Source: an uncultured Bacteroides sp.
GTDB lineage: Bacteria; Bacteroidota; Bacteroidia; Bacteroidales; Bacteroidaceae
NCBI GenBank assembly: GCA_949285075.1
Contig: CASDXF010000019.1
Coordinates: 1 to 64,000 of the forward strand
Direction of reading: 5' to 3'
DNA: 64,000 bases
Shown: piece after piece, positions 62,354 through 64,000 of the stretch
How positions within the stretch are numbered: position 1 is the first letter of the stretch
Layout: each line of letters opens with the position of its first letter
The notes under the pieces: generated by a model
The model's database searches: none
What the model saw: only the letters and a program-made list of their open reading frames with translations
Told to the model about the DNA's origin: nothing
Made by a program: the position numbers and the translations under genes

Positions 62354-62441
62354 TGTACAATGGCCGGAAGGCGCTTGTACACGAATCGGTCTGTCGATGT
62401 ACAGCGGTCATGAAGTTGTTCTACAAGAAAATAAGGAACAT
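62354..62441. repeat. 22-base TGTACA array, locus 4 (upstream of thrS)
   Basis: Hexamers start at 62354, 62376, 62398 (TGTACA) and 62420 (TCTACA, one mismatch), exactly 22 apart, with unrelated spacers. It fills most of the gap between the TPR gene and the thrS promoter and ends 73 bases upstream of the -7 box. Confidence 0.88.
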
Positions 62442-62514
62442 AGCCATTGTAGGGAAAGTTTCGTTGACTTCCACATTTCTTTTGATAAAAAGAAAGAAGT
62501 TCAGAGGATTTAAT

Positions 62515-62522
62515 TACTTTTG
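62515..62522 (+). promoter_or_regulatory. -7 box of thrS
   Basis: TACTTTTG fits TAnnTTTG, with a start near 62529 and a leader of about 29 bases. No -33 TTTG at 19-22 bases. The short leader leaves no room for a T-box. Confidence 0.5.
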
Positions 62523-62557
62523 CGCGTAAATCTGAAAAATATAACATCATTTCTATT

Positions 62558-64000
62558 ATGATTAAAATAACATTTCCCGATGGCTCCGTACGTGAATACA
62601 ACGAAGGAGTAAACGGTTTGCAAATTGCGGAAAGTATCAGTTCGCGTTTGGCACAGGAAGTTTTGGCGTGCGGCGTGAACGGAGAGACCTATGATTTGGG
62701 GCGTCCCATTCATGAGGACGCGAATGTCGTGCTTTATAAATGGGAGGATGCGGAAGGAAAGCATACCTTCTGGCATACCAGCGCGCATCTGTTGGCGGAA
62801 GCGTTACAGGAACTTTATCCCGGCATTCAGTTCGGCATTGGTCCGGCTATTGAAAACGGTTTTTATTATGACGTGGATCCGGGAGAGGCCATTATAAAAG
62901 AGAGTGATCTGCCCGCTATTGAGGCGAAAATGATGGAACTGGCTTCAAGAAAAGAGGCGGTTGTCAGAAAAAGCGTCGCTAAGGATGAGGCGCTGAAAAT
63001 GTTCGGCGAGCGTGGAGAAACTTATAAGTGCGAGTTGATTGCGGAATTGGAGGACGGACATATCACGACATATACGCAGGGAGCGTTTACCGACCTGTGC
63101 CGGGGACCTCATCTGATGACTACCGCTCCGATAAAGGCGATAAAGCTGACAAGCGTAGCCGGCGCTTACTGGCGTGGACATGAGGACCGTAAGATGCTGA
63201 CCCGTATCTACGGCATCACGTTCCCGAAGAAAAAGATGCTGGACGAGTATCTGGCCATGATGGAAGAGGCGAAGAAACGCGACCATCGTAAGATAGGTAA
63301 AGAAATGCAGTTGTTCATGTTCTCTGACACGGTAGGAAAGGGATTGCCTATTTGGTTGCCTAAAGGTACCGCTTTGCGCTTGCGCCTGCAGGATTTCTTG
63401 CGCCGTATCCAGACCCGCTACGACTATCAGGAAGTCATTACTCCGCCTATCGGCAATAAGCTGCTTTACGTCACTTCCGGGCATTACGCGAAGTACGGAA
63501 AGGACGCTTTCCAACCTATACACACTCCGGAAGAGGGCGAAGAGTACTTCCTGAAGCCGATGAACTGTCCGCACCATTGTGAAATATATAAGAATTTTCC
63601 CCGTTCTTACAAGGATCTTCCCTTGCGTATCGCCGAGTTCGGCACGGTGTGCCGTTACGAGCAGAGCGGCGAGTTGCACGGACTTACCCGCGTACGTAGC
63701 TTTACGCAAGACGACGCGCACATATTCTGCCGTCCGGATCAGGTGAAGGACGAGTTCCTGCGGGTAATGGACATTATTTCTATCGTGTTCCGTTCGATGG
63801 ATTTCCAAAACTTTGAAGCGCAAATCTCGCTGCGAGATAAAGTGAATCGGGAAAAATACATCGGTAGTGATGAGAATTGGGAGAAAGCGGAGCAAGCGAT
63901 TATAGAGGCTTGTCAGGAGAAAGGCCTTCCCGCGAAGATTGAATATGGCGAAGCGGCGTTCTATGGACCGAAGCTGGACTTTATGGTGAAAGACGCCATT
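62558..64000 (+). CDS. thrS: Threonyl-tRNA synthetase (3' end outside window)
   Basis: The frame runs open from ATG 62558 to the window edge, 481 codons of an enzyme usually about 640-650 residues long. It charges tRNA-Thr. The N-terminal TGS domain starts [17 protein letters not shown]. The editing domain has [16 protein letters not shown] (H-x-x-x-H metal site) and DLCRGPHL. The class II catalytic core is entered with [14 protein letters not shown] (zinc Cys and motif region), [19 protein letters not shown] (motif 2) and [11 protein letters not shown]. Translation-factor genes commonly follow thrS in bacteria, but those lie outside. Confidence 0.97.
   Translation, partial: MIKITFPDGSVREYNEGVNGLQIAESISSRLAQEVLACGVNGETYDLGRPIHEDANVVLYKWEDAEGKHTFWHTSAHLLAEALQELYPGIQFGIGPAIENGFYYDVDPGEAIIKESDLPAIEAKMMELASRKEAVVRKSVAKDEALKMFGERGETYKCELIAELEDGHITTYTQGAFTDLCRGPHLMTTAPIKAIKLTSVAGAYWRGHEDRKMLTRIYGITFPKKKMLDEYLAMMEEAKKRDHRKIGKEMQLFMFSDTVGKGLPIWLPKGTALRLRLQDFLRRIQTRYDYQEVITPPIGNKLLYVTSGHYAKYGKDAFQPIHTPEEGEEYFLKPMNCPHHCEIYKNFPRSYKDLPLRIAEFGTVCRYEQSGELHGLTRVRSFTQDDAHIFCRPDQVKDEFLRVMDIISIVFRSMDFQNFEAQISLRDKVNREKYIGSDENWEKAEQAIIEACQEKGLPAKIEYGEAAFYGPKLDFMVKDAI

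Noticed and set aside
62454..62557. T-box or other amino-acid riboswitch before thrS
   Set aside because: The predicted leader is about 29 bases, too short for one, and no specifier or antiterminator structure is visible.
62945..63895. 316-codon minus-strand ORF at the right end
   Set aside because: It is the antisense shadow of thrS, whose plus-strand frame is open from 62558 to the window edge with clear synthetase motifs.

Overview
The window is a piece of chromosome from a member of the Bacteroidota, most likely order Bacteroidales. Tannerellaceae/Parabacteroides-like is my best guess; no rRNA or species marker is present to test it. The evidence is the short primary sigma factor, the many -7 boxes of the Bacteroidales form TAnnTTTG (several with a -33 TTTG-like box 19-22 bases upstream), weak Shine-Dalgarno sites, an 11-subunit complex I lacking NuoEFG with fused NuoC-NuoD, and families typical of the group (PCMD, DUF3869-like, split YjbH, OmpA).

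Layout. 1-7.2 kb: a transposase remnant, a DUF349 protein, mgtE, rsmA, a divergent UPF0104 membrane protein and pepD. 7.2-10.6 kb: an accessory stretch with a tiny two-ORF transcription unit ending in a strong terminator, a 22-base tandem array, a highly structured RNA or leader, and two exported proteins of unknown function. 10.6-20.8 kb: the nuoA-N operon on the minus strand. 20.9-23.9 kb: a repeat element followed by a very GC-rich secreted GH38-like protein. 24-31.6 kb: dnaN, exonuclease, coaBC, recN, rlmB and a protease-like TPR protein. 31.6-43.3 kb: DUF805, ridA, folC, phoH, rpoD, htrA, NlpC/P60, RNase P RNA, YihY and a small envelope-stress operon. 43.8-52.3 kb: a SPOR lipoprotein, then a complete PAPS sulfonation module (cysQ, SLC13 permease, cysC, cysD, cysN, sulfotransferase, PCMD protein). 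52.3-54.3 kb: a toxin-antitoxin pair broken by a small non-autonomous element, plus hairpins and repeats. 54.3-64 kb: an outer-membrane operon (two YjbH halves, a lipoprotein, OmpA), ruvX, def, a TPR protein and the start of thrS.

The most unusual structure lies between the genes. Two unrelated-looking families of short arrays both repeat with an exact 22-base period, about two helical turns, and each unit carries a palindrome. One family is built on CTCGCGAG (five loci: 7857, 21065, 31707, 43410, 54021). The other keeps only TGTACA constant (four loci: 32180, 37652, 52494, 62354). At least three CTCGCGAG loci sit behind a shared leader that belongs to a MITE-like element with GAGCCTGTTTA ends. 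One copy of that element (52651-52840) has inserted, with a TTA target duplication, into a YafQ-type toxin gene. The uninterrupted toxin can be rebuilt exactly from the two flanks.

All calls come from reading the sequence and from family knowledge. No database search or folding program was run.
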